From positions 1 through 6,864 of the forward strand of contig CADBMS010000109.1 in NCBI GenBank assembly GCA_902795935.1: 6,864 bases of DNA, written 5' to 3'. Made by a program: the position numbers and the translations under genes. The notes beneath the pieces are model-generated. The model did not search any database, was not told the DNA's origin, and saw nothing but the letters and a program-made list of their open reading frames with translations. The stretch comes from an uncultured Methanobrevibacter sp. Its GTDB lineage: Archaea; Methanobacteriota; Methanobacteria; Methanobacteriales; Methanobacteriaceae. Shown here one piece after another: positions 1 through 5,752 of the stretch (its first letter is position 1; every line of letters starts with the position of its first letter).

Positions 1-63
1 ATAAATAGATATTTATAGAAATTTAGGGTAAAAATCAATTTTAAGTGCAAAAATAAAAATTAG

Positions 64-93
64 AAAAAAAGGTTTTCTACAAAGCCTATTTTT
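64..93. terminator. Possible bidirectional terminator hairpin
   Basis: An A7 tract (64-70) leads into AGG(70-72), TTTT, a CTAC loop, AAAG and CCT(85-87), then ATTTTT (88-93). The AGG/CCT and TTT/AAA arms pair, and the flanking A and T tracts extend the stem with one mismatch. Because T tracts follow the stem on both strands, it could terminate transcription in either direction. The likely client is a + strand gene left of the window. Archaeal termination depends mainly on U-tracts, so the hairpin itself may be incidental. Confidence 0.4.
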
Positions 94-222
94 AATTAAA
101 TCAATGTAAGGCAAATTTAAGCATTAAATATCATTTATAATTTTCATTAAAATATTTGAGTATTTTTCATAGTTAATAATTTAATTGTTATGTCTAGTTA
201 ATGTTATTTTTATTAGAAAAAC

Positions 223-257
223 TATATATGCATATGATATGAATAAATCACTTATAT
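223..257 (+). promoter_or_regulatory. Candidate TATA boxes for the zinc-ribbon gene
   Basis: Two TATA-like stretches precede the ATG at 305: TATATAT at 223-229 and TTATAT at 252-257. With the usual archaeal spacing of about 25 bases, the second would start transcription near 280 and give a leader of about 25 nt. The first would give a leader of about 55 nt. The surrounding DNA is so AT-rich that neither is certain. Confidence 0.3.
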
Positions 258-304
258 GAAAGAATTATTATTGTATTAAAATATTTTTTTAAGGTTGAAA
301 ATAT

Positions 305-952
305 ATGTTAAGAAAATGTCAATTTTGTAGCAGTACTGTGAAAGATAGTGATATTTGTCCTATATGTGGCAGGAAAATAGAAACTATATCTAAAGATAAT
401 ACAAGACCACAAATAAATAAATCAATACCTCAACCTACTAAAGAAACAAAAAGTCAATCAAAGGAATCAAAAAAACAATCAAAAAAGAATAAAGCAATAG
501 AAAATCAAAATATTGAATCTGATGAATTAGAAGAAGAATCATCAAAATTTATGAATTCAATAACATCTTCTTTATTAGGGATTTTATGTATTATTGGTGT
601 AATGTTAATTGTTGTTTCTGGAATATTTGCTCCAGATGATTTTGCTTATGAAGGAAAAAATAAAATGAGTAATGATACTAATTCTAGTCAATTAACAATA
701 CAAGTTAATGTATTATATAAAAATCGTTGGTCTGGTTCTAGTGGACTAAATGGAAATTTAAATAATTATGATCAAAATGGTTCAAAATCAATAAAGTACA
801 CTTATTGTGAGAAAAATGATAGTGTAAGTGCAACTATACAAAAGAGAGATTCTAGTAATGATGAATTAAAAGTTCAAATATTAAAAAATGGGGCATTAAT
901 GAAAGAAGAATCTACAAAAACTCCATATGGGATTGTAACAATCTCAATATAA
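305..952 (+). CDS. Zinc-ribbon, single-pass membrane protein of unknown function
   Basis: Encodes 215 residues. The N-terminus carries two CxxC knuckles (Cys5/Cys8 and Cys18/Cys21), a classic short zinc ribbon. Residues about 30-80 are a low-complexity linker rich in Lys, Ser, Gln and Glu, first basic and then acidic (DELEEESS at 73-80). Residues about 88-108 form one hydrophobic transmembrane helix. The remaining ~105 residues look beta-rich, with aromatic, Gly, Ser and Asn residues (RWSGSSG at 141-147) and an alternating C-terminal strand pattern (VSATIQ, LKVQIL, IVTISI). The likely topology is a cytoplasmic zinc ribbon with the C-terminal domain outside the cell. From memory, similar ribbon-helix-beta proteins occur in Methanobrevibacter and are annotated only as zinc-ribbon domain proteins. 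The start is supported by an imperfect SD, GGTTGA (293-298), six bases upstream. It is monocistronic and converges with rbr. The molecular role is unknown; sensing or surface functions would be guesses. Confidence 0.85.
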   Translation: MLRKCQFCSSTVKDSDICPICGRKIETISKDNTRPQINKSIPQPTKETKSQSKESKKQSKKNKAIENQNIESDELEEESSKFMNSITSSLLGILCIIGVMLIVVSGIFAPDDFAYEGKNKMSNDTNSSQLTIQVNVLYKNRWSGSSGLNGNLNNYDQNGSKSIKYTYCEKNDSVSATIQKRDSSNDELKVQILKNGALMKEESTKTPYGIVTISI

Positions 953-1029
953 TGCTTTAACAATATTCAATTAAATAATTAACTATTTTTGAGGATATTC
1001 TTCAATTTATATCTCATAGTAAATTCAGA

Positions 1030-1047
1030 AAAGCCTATATTTTTTTT
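1030..1047 (+). terminator. T-tract terminator of the zinc-ribbon gene
   Basis: An AAAGCCTAT block (1030-1038) leads into an eight-T run (1040-1047), about 80-95 bases after the stop codon at 950-952. U-tracts of this type are the main 3'-end signal in archaea. No strong hairpin precedes it. The same AAAGCCTAT block followed by Ts occurs at 82-93. Confidence 0.4.
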
Positions 1048-1064
1048 AAAAAATAAATTAAAAA
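1048..1064 (-). terminator. T-tract terminator of rbr
   Basis: Read on the minus strand directly after the rbr stop codon, there are two T tracts: T5 (1064-1060) and T6 (1053-1048). They abut the T8 tract used in the opposite direction, so the two convergent genes appear to share a compact termination zone. There is no obvious GC-rich stem. Confidence 0.4.
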
Positions 1065-1069
1065 GAGAA

Positions 1070-1609
1070 TTAATAATTCTCTGCTTTAATTTGGAAATAA
1101 GATTTTGGGTGATCACAAATAGGACATGCATCAGGTGCTTTTTTACCTACATAAATATGTCCGCAGTTTCCGCATTGCCATTTAACTTCACTATCACGTG
1201 AGAAAACAATATCTTTTTCAAGGTTATCTAATAATTTTAGGTATCTTTCTTCATGATCCTTTTCAATTTTAGCTACTTCACTAAATAAGTAAGCAATTTT
1301 TTCAAAACCTTCTTCTTTAGCTTCTTTAGCAAAGGTTACATACATTTCACTCCATTCATAGTTTTCTCCACTAGCAGCATCTTTTAAATTTTCATCAGTA
1401 CTAGGCATACCCTCATGTAAAAGTTTAAACCAAATTTTAGCATGTTCTTTTTCATTAGCAGCAGTTTCTTCAAATATTTTAGATATTTGAACATATCCTT
1501 CTTTTTTAGCTTTACTTGCATAATAACTGTATTTGTTTCTTGCTTGAGATTCACCTGCAAATGCTGTTAAAAGATTTTTTTCGGTTTTTGTTCCTTTTAA
1601 ATCAACCAT
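1070..1609 (-). CDS. rbr: Rubrerythrin
   Basis: Encodes 179 residues, a full-length classical rubrerythrin: a cytoplasmic non-haem diiron peroxidase that reduces hydrogen peroxide to water in strict anaerobes, using electrons delivered through rubredoxin-type iron. Residues about 5-135 form the four-helix ferritin-like domain. The diiron ligands can be read as Glu20 (in AGESQAR), Glu53 and His56 (ExxH), Glu82 and Glu85 (GENYE), and Glu116 and His119 (ExxH). A C-terminal rubredoxin-like domain follows (about 140-179), with Cys146/Cys149 and Cys162/Cys165 (CGNCG and CPICDHP) for the FeS4 site. The sequence is very close to the Desulfovibrio-type protein (LKGTKTEKNLLTAFAGESQA at the N-terminus). 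The start is fixed by a strong SD, GAGGTGAT, three bases before the ATG. It is transcribed alone, convergent with the zinc-ribbon gene. Rubrerythrins are commonly exchanged among gut anaerobes, but nothing in base use here demonstrates transfer. Confidence 0.97.
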   Translation of the reverse strand: MVDLKGTKTEKNLLTAFAGESQARNKYSYYASKAKKEGYVQISKIFEETAANEKEHAKIWFKLLHEGMPSTDENLKDAASGENYEWSEMYVTFAKEAKEEGFEKIAYLFSEVAKIEKDHEERYLKLLDNLEKDIVFSRDSEVKWQCGNCGHIYVGKKAPDACPICDHPKSYFQIKAENY

Positions 1610-1612
1610 TTA

Positions 1613-1620
1613 ATCACCTC
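1613..1620 (-). promoter_or_regulatory. Strong Shine-Dalgarno of rbr
   Basis: On the minus strand this reads GAGGTGAT, complementary to the ATCACCTC end of archaeal 16S rRNA. It is separated from the ATG by TAA. It is the longest anti-SD match in the window and suggests efficient translation of rubrerythrin. Confidence 0.85.
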
Positions 1621-1650
1621 ATTTTTATTTCGAAATTAATGTATTGATAT

Positions 1651-1662
1651 TATAATATTTAA
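1651..1662 (-). promoter_or_regulatory. Candidate TATA box of rbr
   Basis: On the minus strand this reads TTAAATATTATA. It lies about 47 bases upstream of the ATG, which would put transcription start near 1630 and give a short leader of about 20 nt containing the SD. It overlaps a perfect 12-bp palindrome, ATATTATAATAT (1647-1658), which could be an operator or simply AT-rich chance. Confidence 0.45.
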
Positions 1663-1991
1663 TTTTTATTGTTTTAGTGTTGGTTAAGTTGCTATATTCT
1701 AAATTTTAATGCGATAATATATATCCATTTTTGAGAGACAGAATAGAACAATTTATATTACGAATCCATGTAGGCAGTTTTTATAACACTATAATATTAT
1801 TTATTTTATTTAAAAAATGTTGATTTAAAGATTAATATAGAGAATAATTTTATAATGGTCTAATCTAAACATTAGAATTCAAATAATTTTAATATTTTGT
1901 TTAAATATGATGAAAGTTTCACGTTGTATATAAGTTTTTAAAAATGAAACACTGCGTAATAAAAAAACAGAAAATGTATTGTAATTGATTT

Positions 1992-2043
1992 AAAAAAAAA
2001 TAGAGTATCGGGTTGCTATTGATAGACATCAAAAATAGCACCC
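1992..2043 (-). terminator. Hairpin plus T9 tract, terminator-like
   Basis: On the plus strand, GGGTTGCTATT (2010-2020) pairs with AATAGCACCC (2034-2043) with one bulged T. Inside the loop, TTGAT (2019-2023) can alternatively pair with ATCAA (2028-2032). Read on the minus strand, this GC-containing stem is followed nine bases later by nine Ts (2000-1992), the layout of an intrinsic terminator. It lies about 250 bases beyond the pycB stop, so it would end either a long pycB 3' UTR or a separate small transcript. Confidence 0.5.
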
Positions 2044-2059
2044 AAATCCAACAAAATCG

Positions 2060-2123
2060 AAAAAACTGTTTCCTAAAAAACTTCCCCAAAAAACATTAAA
2101 AAAATATACAAAACATAAAAAAA
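2060..2123 (-). terminator. Multiple T-tract 3'-end zone of pycB
   Basis: In the pycB sense there are five tracts of six or seven Ts (plus-strand A tracts at 2117-2123, 2098-2104, 2088-2093, 2075-2080 and 2060-2065) within about 65 bases. Clustered U-tracts are the usual archaeal 3'-end signal. They begin about 170 bases past the stop codon and lie before the hairpin at 2010-2043. Confidence 0.45.
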
Positions 2124-2294
2124 GGAATTCTAAAACGATTCAACCTAAAAATAAAATATTGGGACGAATATAACACAAATTTCTAAAAACCACCAAAGTT
2201 TTTGAAAGTGCCAAATAGAGTTTCAACAAGTTAATTAAATTATAATTGTTTAAATTTTATAAAGAATTTAATAGAAAAATAGGGAGGAGAATAA

Positions 2295-4013
2295 TTATTT
2301 AATAATCATTAAAATATCTCCATTATTAACAGCATCTCCTTCAGAAACGAATATGTTTTCTACAGTTCCAGCTTCTTCTGCTTCTATATTATTTTCCATT
2401 TTCATAGCTTCAATAACTGCAACTACATCTCCAGGGTTTACTGAATCTCCAGGTTTTACTTTGATTTTTAGAACCATTCCTTGTATGCTTGATTCAATTC
2501 CACCTTCTACGGGTCCAGAAGGTGCATTTTCTGATTCTTCAATATCTGCATATCCTGTTGGCATAACTTTTACATTAAATGTATCTCCATCAACTCCAAC
2601 ATTAAATTCTGTAGGTATTGCTTCTAAGTTAGCTATAGATTCACTTTCATCTATTGGAGGTTCTAAAGGTTCTGCTTCTAATTCTCCTTTTAAGAATTTA
2701 GGTGCAATTGCAGGATAAAGTGCATAAGTAAGAATATCTTCGTCTTTATGAATAATTCCAAGTTTTTCTCCTTCTTTTTTGTAATTTTCGTATTGGGGGT
2801 CAAGTAAATCTGCATGTCTACATGTTATTGGTTCTTCATCACCAATGATTTTTTTGTATATTTCTGGATCCACCTCTGCTGGAGATTTACCATATGCGCC
2901 TCTGAAGTAGTCTTTTACTTCATTACTAACCATTTTATACCTTTCTCCACCCAATACATTCATAACTGCTTGTATACCTACGATTTGGCTAGTTGGTGTT
3001 ACTAGTGGAGGATATCCCATTTCTTCACGTACTCGTGGCATTTCTAATAATACATCTTCATATCTGTCTAAAGCATTTTGTTCTTTAAGTTGTGACACTA
3101 AATTAGATAACATTCCTCCAGGTATTTGATAAATAAGAACGTCAGTATCGACTGTTTCTGCTAATGGGTCAAGTAGGCTACTGTATTTTTCTTTTAATTC
3201 TTCAAAGTATTTTTTGATAAGGTTTAATGATTTTAAATTTAGTTTAGTATCATATTCTGTGTCTTGCAATGCTGCAACAATACTCTCAGTTGGTGGTTGT
3301 GATGTTCCTCCAGATAATGGGGAAATTGCAGTATCTAATAGGTCTACTCCAGCAACACAAGCTGCATAATAGCTCATAGTAGTCATTCCACTTGTGCAGT
3401 GGCAGTGTAAATTCACCATCAAGTCAGTTTCTTCTTTTAGTGCTTTAATCAAATCATATGTTTTTGATGGTGAAATTAACCCTGCCATATCTTTTATTGC
3501 AACTGAATCGCATTCATATGATTCTAATTCTTTGGCTATTTCAACAAATTTATCAATAGTGTGATAAGGACTTATTGTGTAACTTATTACTCCTTGAACA
3601 TGTGCGCCTTGATCTTTTGCTACTTTAATGGAGTATTTCATATTTCTTAAATCGTTTAAAGCATCAAATATTCTAAAGATATCCACTCCATTAGAATATG
3701 ATTTTTCAACGAATTTTTTAACAATGTCGTCAGGATAATGTTTGTAACCAACTAAGTTTTGCCCTCTTAATAACATTTGAATTGGTGTTTTTTTAACATA
3801 TTCTTTGAGACTTGTAAGTCTTTCCCAGGGATCTTCATTTAAATACCTAATACATGTATCAAATGTAGCTCCGCCCCACGCTTCTAGGGAGAAGTATCCA
3901 ATATCATCCATTTGTTCTGCAATTGGAAGCATATCTTCGGTTCTCATCCGAGTCGCAAGGAGTGATTGGTGTGCATCTCTGAATGCAGTTTCTATTAATT
4001 TAATTCCTTTCAT
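2295..4013 (-). CDS. pycB: Pyruvate carboxylase subunit B (carboxyltransferase plus biotin carrier)
   Basis: Encodes 572 residues, the usual size of archaeal PycB and oxaloacetate decarboxylase alpha subunits. It is a cytoplasmic enzyme that transfers CO2 from carboxybiotin to pyruvate to make oxaloacetate, together with the biotin carboxylase subunit PycA. Residues about 1-290 form the TIM-barrel carboxyltransferase domain. Its metal site is readable as Asp13 (in TAFRDAHQSLLATR), Lys174 (VAIKDMAG; the lysine carbamylated in this family), and His203 and His205 (LHCHCTSG), followed by SPLSGGTSQPPTES. Residues about 300-445 form the conserved PYC/OADA domain. A Pro/Glu-rich linker (about 445-505) precedes the biotinyl domain, with EAMKMEN placing the biotinylated lysine at 538. 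The SD is GAGGAG, six bases before the ATG. In hydrogenotrophic methanogens this enzyme feeds the partial reductive TCA branch and aspartate synthesis. Neither pycA, biotin ligase nor any sodium-pump beta/gamma subunit is adjacent, which favours the carboxylase over a membrane decarboxylase. Confidence 0.95.
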   Translation of the reverse strand: MKGIKLIETAFRDAHQSLLATRMRTEDMLPIAEQMDDIGYFSLEAWGGATFDTCIRYLNEDPWERLTSLKEYVKKTPIQMLLRGQNLVGYKHYPDDIVKKFVEKSYSNGVDIFRIFDALNDLRNMKYSIKVAKDQGAHVQGVISYTISPYHTIDKFVEIAKELESYECDSVAIKDMAGLISPSKTYDLIKALKEETDLMVNLHCHCTSGMTTMSYYAACVAGVDLLDTAISPLSGGTSQPPTESIVAALQDTEYDTKLNLKSLNLIKKYFEELKEKYSSLLDPLAETVDTDVLIYQIPGGMLSNLVSQLKEQNALDRYEDVLLEMPRVREEMGYPPLVTPTSQIVGIQAVMNVLGGERYKMVSNEVKDYFRGAYGKSPAEVDPEIYKKIIGDEEPITCRHADLLDPQYENYKKEGEKLGIIHKDEDILTYALYPAIAPKFLKGELEAEPLEPPIDESESIANLEAIPTEFNVGVDGDTFNVKVMPTGYADIEESENAPSGPVEGGIESSIQGMVLKIKVKPGDSVNPGDVVAVIEAMKMENNIEAEEAGTVENIFVSEGDAVNNGDILMIIK

Positions 4014-4019
4014 TTTTTG

Positions 4020-4025
4020 CTCCTC
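4020..4025 (-). promoter_or_regulatory. Shine-Dalgarno of pycB
   Basis: On the minus strand this reads GAGGAG, separated by CAAAAA from the ATG. It supports the N-terminus MKGIKLIETAFRDAHQ, which is the canonical beginning of the carboxyltransferase fold. Confidence 0.75.
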
Positions 4026-4050
4026 ACATAGTCCTATAATAAAAACTGGT

Positions 4051-4083
4051 AAATTTATAGAATAATATTACGATTATATATGT
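4051..4083 (-). promoter_or_regulatory. Candidate TATA boxes of pycB
   Basis: On the minus strand, CATATATAAT (4082-4073) and CTATAAATTT (4060-4051) both resemble archaeal TATA boxes. They would give leaders of roughly 40 and 17 nt respectively, each including the SD at 4025-4020. The sequence alone cannot choose between them. Confidence 0.4.
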
Positions 4084-4120
4084 TTAAACTAGTATATAAA
4101 GCTCATATAATTTGCTTTAA

Positions 4121-4159
4121 AAAAAGATTTAAATTAATTATTTTTTTAATCTAATCTTT
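4121..4159. repeat. Inverted repeat alternative to the adjacent hairpin
   Basis: AAAGATT (4123-4129) is complementary to AATCTTT (4153-4159), with an AT-rich loop of 23 bases. The right arm is also the outer left arm of the 4153-4200 hairpin, so the two structures cannot form together in one transcript. The location is between the end of ino1 and the promoter of pycB. Confidence 0.4.
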
Positions 4160-4200
4160 AAAAAGAGTTATTTTACTAAAATAACTTTTAAAATAAGATT
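4153..4200. repeat. Long imperfect inverted repeat between ino1 and pycB
   Basis: The core is a perfect 9-bp stem, AGTTATTTT (4166-4174) and AAAATAACT (4178-4186), around the three-base loop ACT. It is extended by AAA/TTT pairs, and AATCTT (4153-4158) matches AAGATT (4195-4200) at the outside. Because it lies just beyond ino1 and is followed on the minus strand by CTTTTT, it probably belongs to the 3' end of the ino1 transcript. A regulatory site upstream of pycB is the alternative. Confidence 0.5.
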
Positions 4201-4216
4201 ATTATTAAAAATAAGC

Positions 4217-4240
4217 GTAAATAAATAAAAATTTATTTAC
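4217..4240 (-). terminator. Stem-loop overlapping the ino1 stop codon
   Basis: GTAAATAAA (4217-4225) and TTTATTTAC (4232-4240) form a perfect 9-bp stem around a TAAAAA loop. The stop codon of ino1 (4239-4237) is inside the stem. On the minus strand it is followed by GCTTATTTTTAAT, a T-rich stretch, so it plausibly marks or protects the 3' end of the ino1 mRNA. Confidence 0.5.
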
Positions 4241-5331
4241 TTGTCAATTTTTCCTTCAATAAATTGATTAACTAAAGTGTATGCTTCGTCATCAGTATAT
4301 TGTATTGGGGGGTGTTTCATAGTATAAGCAGATATGGATGTTAATTCTCCACCAATACTCCTTTCTAATGCTAATTTACAACAACGTATAGCATCAATTA
4401 CACAACCTGCTGAATTTGCTGAATCTTCTACACTTAACCTTAGTTCAATGTTCATAGGCACATCGCCAAAGGTTTTTCCTTCCATTCTTAAGAAGCATAA
4501 CTTATTATCTTTTTGCCATGGAACATAATCACTAGGACCAATATGAATATTTTCATCATCTAAACGCTTTCCAATTACAGATTGCACTGCTTCAGTTTTA
4601 GATTCTTTTTTAGAATCTAATCTTTCACGATTAAGCATATTTAAAAAATCAGTATTTCCGCCAGTATTTAATTGATAAGTTCTTTCTAATTTAACTCCCC
4701 GATTATGGAATAAATTTGCAAGAGTTCTATGTGTGATAGTAGCTCCTATTTGGGCCTTAATATCATCACCAACTATTGGTATTCCTTTATCTTTGAACTT
4801 TTTAGCCCATTCAGGATTACTTACAATGAAAACTGGCATATTATTTATGAAGGCTATTCCAGCATCTAATGCACATTGTGCATAGAATTTTGTTGCTTCT
4901 TCAGATCCTACAGGTAAATAGTTTAATAGTATTTCTGCACCACTATCTTTTAATATTTGGACAATATCTGATGGTTCACAATTTTTTGGGATAAAAGTAT
5001 GTTTTTCGTCAAATTGAGCCATGTGGGGTGCTACTCCATCAAGGATATTGCCCATTTCAACTTTAACTCCTGTTTTAGGAATATCTTTTTGAAATATTGT
5101 AGTACAATTAGGTTCTGTAAAAATTGCTTCATTAATATCCTTTCCAACTTTTCGTTCATCTATATCAAACGCAGCTACTACTTCGATATCTGAAGGTTTA
5201 TATCCTCCAATTTCCCAATGCATGATACCTATTGCACTATCACTGTCTTTATTTTTGTAGTAATGTATTCCTTGGATGAGAGAACTTGCACAGTTTCCAA
5301 CACCTACAATTGCAATTTTGATTTTATCCAA
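4237..5331 (-). CDS. ino1: Inositol-3-phosphate synthase (myo-inositol-1-phosphate synthase)
   Basis: Encodes 364 residues. It converts glucose-6-phosphate to inositol phosphate with tightly bound, recycled NAD in the cytoplasm. In archaea the product feeds archaetidylinositol phosphate synthesis, a polar lipid headgroup. The Rossmann motif is GVGNCASSL (10-18), with an acidic strand end at Asp56/Asp58. Family signatures follow in order: NYLPVGSE (137-144), GDDIKAQIGAT (188-198), NTGGNTDFLNM (222-232), SKKESKT (240-246), GPSDYVPWQKDNK (265-277) and EDSANSAG (302-309), which include the lysine-rich active site. The length and motif wording resemble the short actinobacterial/archaeal Ino1 class (about 360 residues) rather than the ~500-residue eukaryotic form. 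The start codon is TTG (5331-5329): the SD AGGTG sits six bases upstream, and the next Met (residue 37) would remove the NAD-binding loop. It is transcribed divergently from the lipid prenyltransferase gene and lies upstream of pycB in the same direction, but hairpins and a separate promoter suggest separate transcripts. Confidence 0.95.
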   Translation of the reverse strand: MDKIKIAIVGVGNCASSLIQGIHYYKNKDSDSAIGIMHWEIGGYKPSDIEVVAAFDIDERKVGKDINEAIFTEPNCTTIFQKDIPKTGVKVEMGNILDGVAPHMAQFDEKHTFIPKNCEPSDIVQILKDSGAEILLNYLPVGSEEATKFYAQCALDAGIAFINNMPVFIVSNPEWAKKFKDKGIPIVGDDIKAQIGATITHRTLANLFHNRGVKLERTYQLNTGGNTDFLNMLNRERLDSKKESKTEAVQSVIGKRLDDENIHIGPSDYVPWQKDNKLCFLRMEGKTFGDVPMNIELRLSVEDSANSAGCVIDAIRCCKLALERSIGGELTSISAYTMKHPPIQYTDDEAYTLVNQFIEGKIDK

Positions 5332-5337
5332 TTAAAA

Positions 5338-5342
5338 CACCT
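5338..5342 (-). promoter_or_regulatory. Shine-Dalgarno deciding the TTG start of ino1
   Basis: The minus strand reads AGGTG, then TTTTAA, then TTG. The spacing matches that of the rbr and prenyltransferase SDs within one base, which supports initiation at this TTG. Confidence 0.75.
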
Positions 5343-5376
5343 AATCTTTTTCTTATCAAATATTTAAAAAATTAAT

Positions 5377-5389
5377 TATATATTATATA
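5377..5389 (-). promoter_or_regulatory. Candidate TATA box of ino1
   Basis: The minus strand shows an alternating stretch, TATATAATATATA, about 46-58 bases upstream of the TTG codon. Standard archaeal spacing would place the transcription start around 5355, giving a leader of about 20-25 nt with the AGGTG element inside it. Confidence 0.45.
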
Positions 5390-5672
5390 GATTCTTAGTC
5401 ATTATTTTTTTCACTAAAATCTAATTTTTATCTTTTATCAGTTTAACTATATGGTTTAATTCATATAAATTTATTATTTAATTTAAAATATTGGAATCTT
5501 AAATTTATTAAACTTTTCATTTTTTGAATTTATTTTGTCATATACTCTTTAATTCGATTATTTAATATTTTATTCATATTTTTTATTTAGTGTTGTATAA
5601 ATATTTTAATTAATAAAAATAGAAGAAAAATAGTAATTTGATAAGTATTAATTAAAATACCATATCTTCATC

Positions 5673-5703
5673 TTTTATAAAAATCAATATTATTATAAAA
5701 TAT
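5673..5703 (+). promoter_or_regulatory. Candidate TATA boxes of the prenyltransferase gene
   Basis: TTTTATAAAA (5673-5682) and TATTATAAAATA (5692-5703) are both TATA-like. The second would start transcription near 5727, downstream of the ATG at 5705 but upstream of the ATG at 5753. The first would start it near 5702. Either is compatible with translation from 5753 using the GTGAT element. Confidence 0.4.
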
Positions 5704-5744
5704 TATGAAAATAATTCATAATAGTTCTTTAAATAACTTTTTAT

Positions 5745-5749
5745 GTGAT
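5745..5749 (+). promoter_or_regulatory. Shine-Dalgarno deciding the start of the prenyltransferase gene
   Basis: GTGAT is followed by GAA and the ATG at 5753. The GTGAT-NNN-ATG spacing is identical to that of rbr. The in-frame ATG at 5705 has no such element, as the bases before it are only A and T. Confidence 0.65.
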
Positions 5750-5752
5750 GAA

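Larger units (their letters stand above)
1..304. other. Gene-free AT-rich leader region upstream of the zinc-ribbon gene
   Basis: No convincing open frame was found here on either strand. It is extremely AT-rich. It holds a hairpin flanked by A and T tracts at 64-93, which could end a gene lying left of the window, a 10-bp AT palindrome with a central GC at 226-235, and TATA-like sequences at 223-229 and 252-257. The right part probably carries the promoter and leader of the gene starting at 305. Nothing else is recognisable. Confidence 0.6.
1610..2294. other. 685-bp gene-free spacer between rbr and pycB
   Basis: No supported gene was found on either strand; the open frames are only a few codons long. 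The left end carries the rbr SD and promoter. The middle (about 1700-1990) is featureless AT-rich DNA. The right part (about 1990-2230) is compositionally distinct: on the plus strand it is A- and C-rich with few Gs (20 C against 5 G in 2041-2140), so the pycB-sense strand is T- and G-rich. It holds repeated T6-T9 tracts in that sense and the hairpin at 2010-2043. It most likely acts as an extended 3' region of pycB. A small RNA cannot be excluded. Confidence 0.6.
5332..5752. other. 421-bp divergent promoter region between ino1 and the prenyltransferase gene
   Basis: No gene was found on either strand. The left end holds the SD and TATA box of ino1, and the right end holds TATA-like boxes and the SD of the prenyltransferase gene. 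The middle (about 5400-5660) is almost pure A/T with T-rich runs on the plus strand (about 5510-5600) and a repeated AAATTTATTA word (near 5466 and 5501). No operator-like repeat, riboswitch or RNA gene could be recognised. Confidence 0.6.

Noticed and set aside
989..1201. Open frame of 70 codons on +
   Set aside because: Most of it is antisense to the 3' half of rubrerythrin. It has low-quality composition and no Shine-Dalgarno; the minus-strand gene explains the openness.
1647..1658. Perfect 12-bp palindrome ATATTATAATAT at the rbr promoter as a regulator site
   Set aside because: It is composed only of A and T and overlaps the TATA box; such palindromes arise easily by chance, so it is only noted with the promoter.
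1907..1913. ATGATGA resembling a C box of a C/D guide RNA
   Set aside because: No CTGA D or D' box follows at a suitable distance and no flanking terminal stem was found; the 7-mer alone is common in AT-rich DNA.
2060..2123. Phased A-tracts suggesting curved DNA
   Set aside because: Centre-to-centre spacings of roughly 15, 13, 10 and 19 bases do not follow the helical repeat; U-tract termination on the other strand explains them better.
2281..2289. AGGGAGGAG on + resembling a strong Shine-Dalgarno
   Set aside because: No start codon follows at suitable spacing, and the downstream + strand is antisense to the end of pycB.
2353..2718. Open frame of 121 codons on + inside pycB
   Set aside because: It is the antisense shadow of the biotinyl domain and linker, Ser/Pro/Thr-rich, without a ribosome binding site or recognisable domain.
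2814..4065. Shorter + strand open frames (2814-3005, 3805-4065) opposite pycB
   Set aside because: They are antisense to well-conserved carboxyltransferase sequence and show no independent coding evidence.
4334..5193. Plus-strand open frames (4334-4528, 4999-5193) opposite ino1
   Set aside because: They are antisense shadows of conserved Ino1 motifs with no initiation signals.
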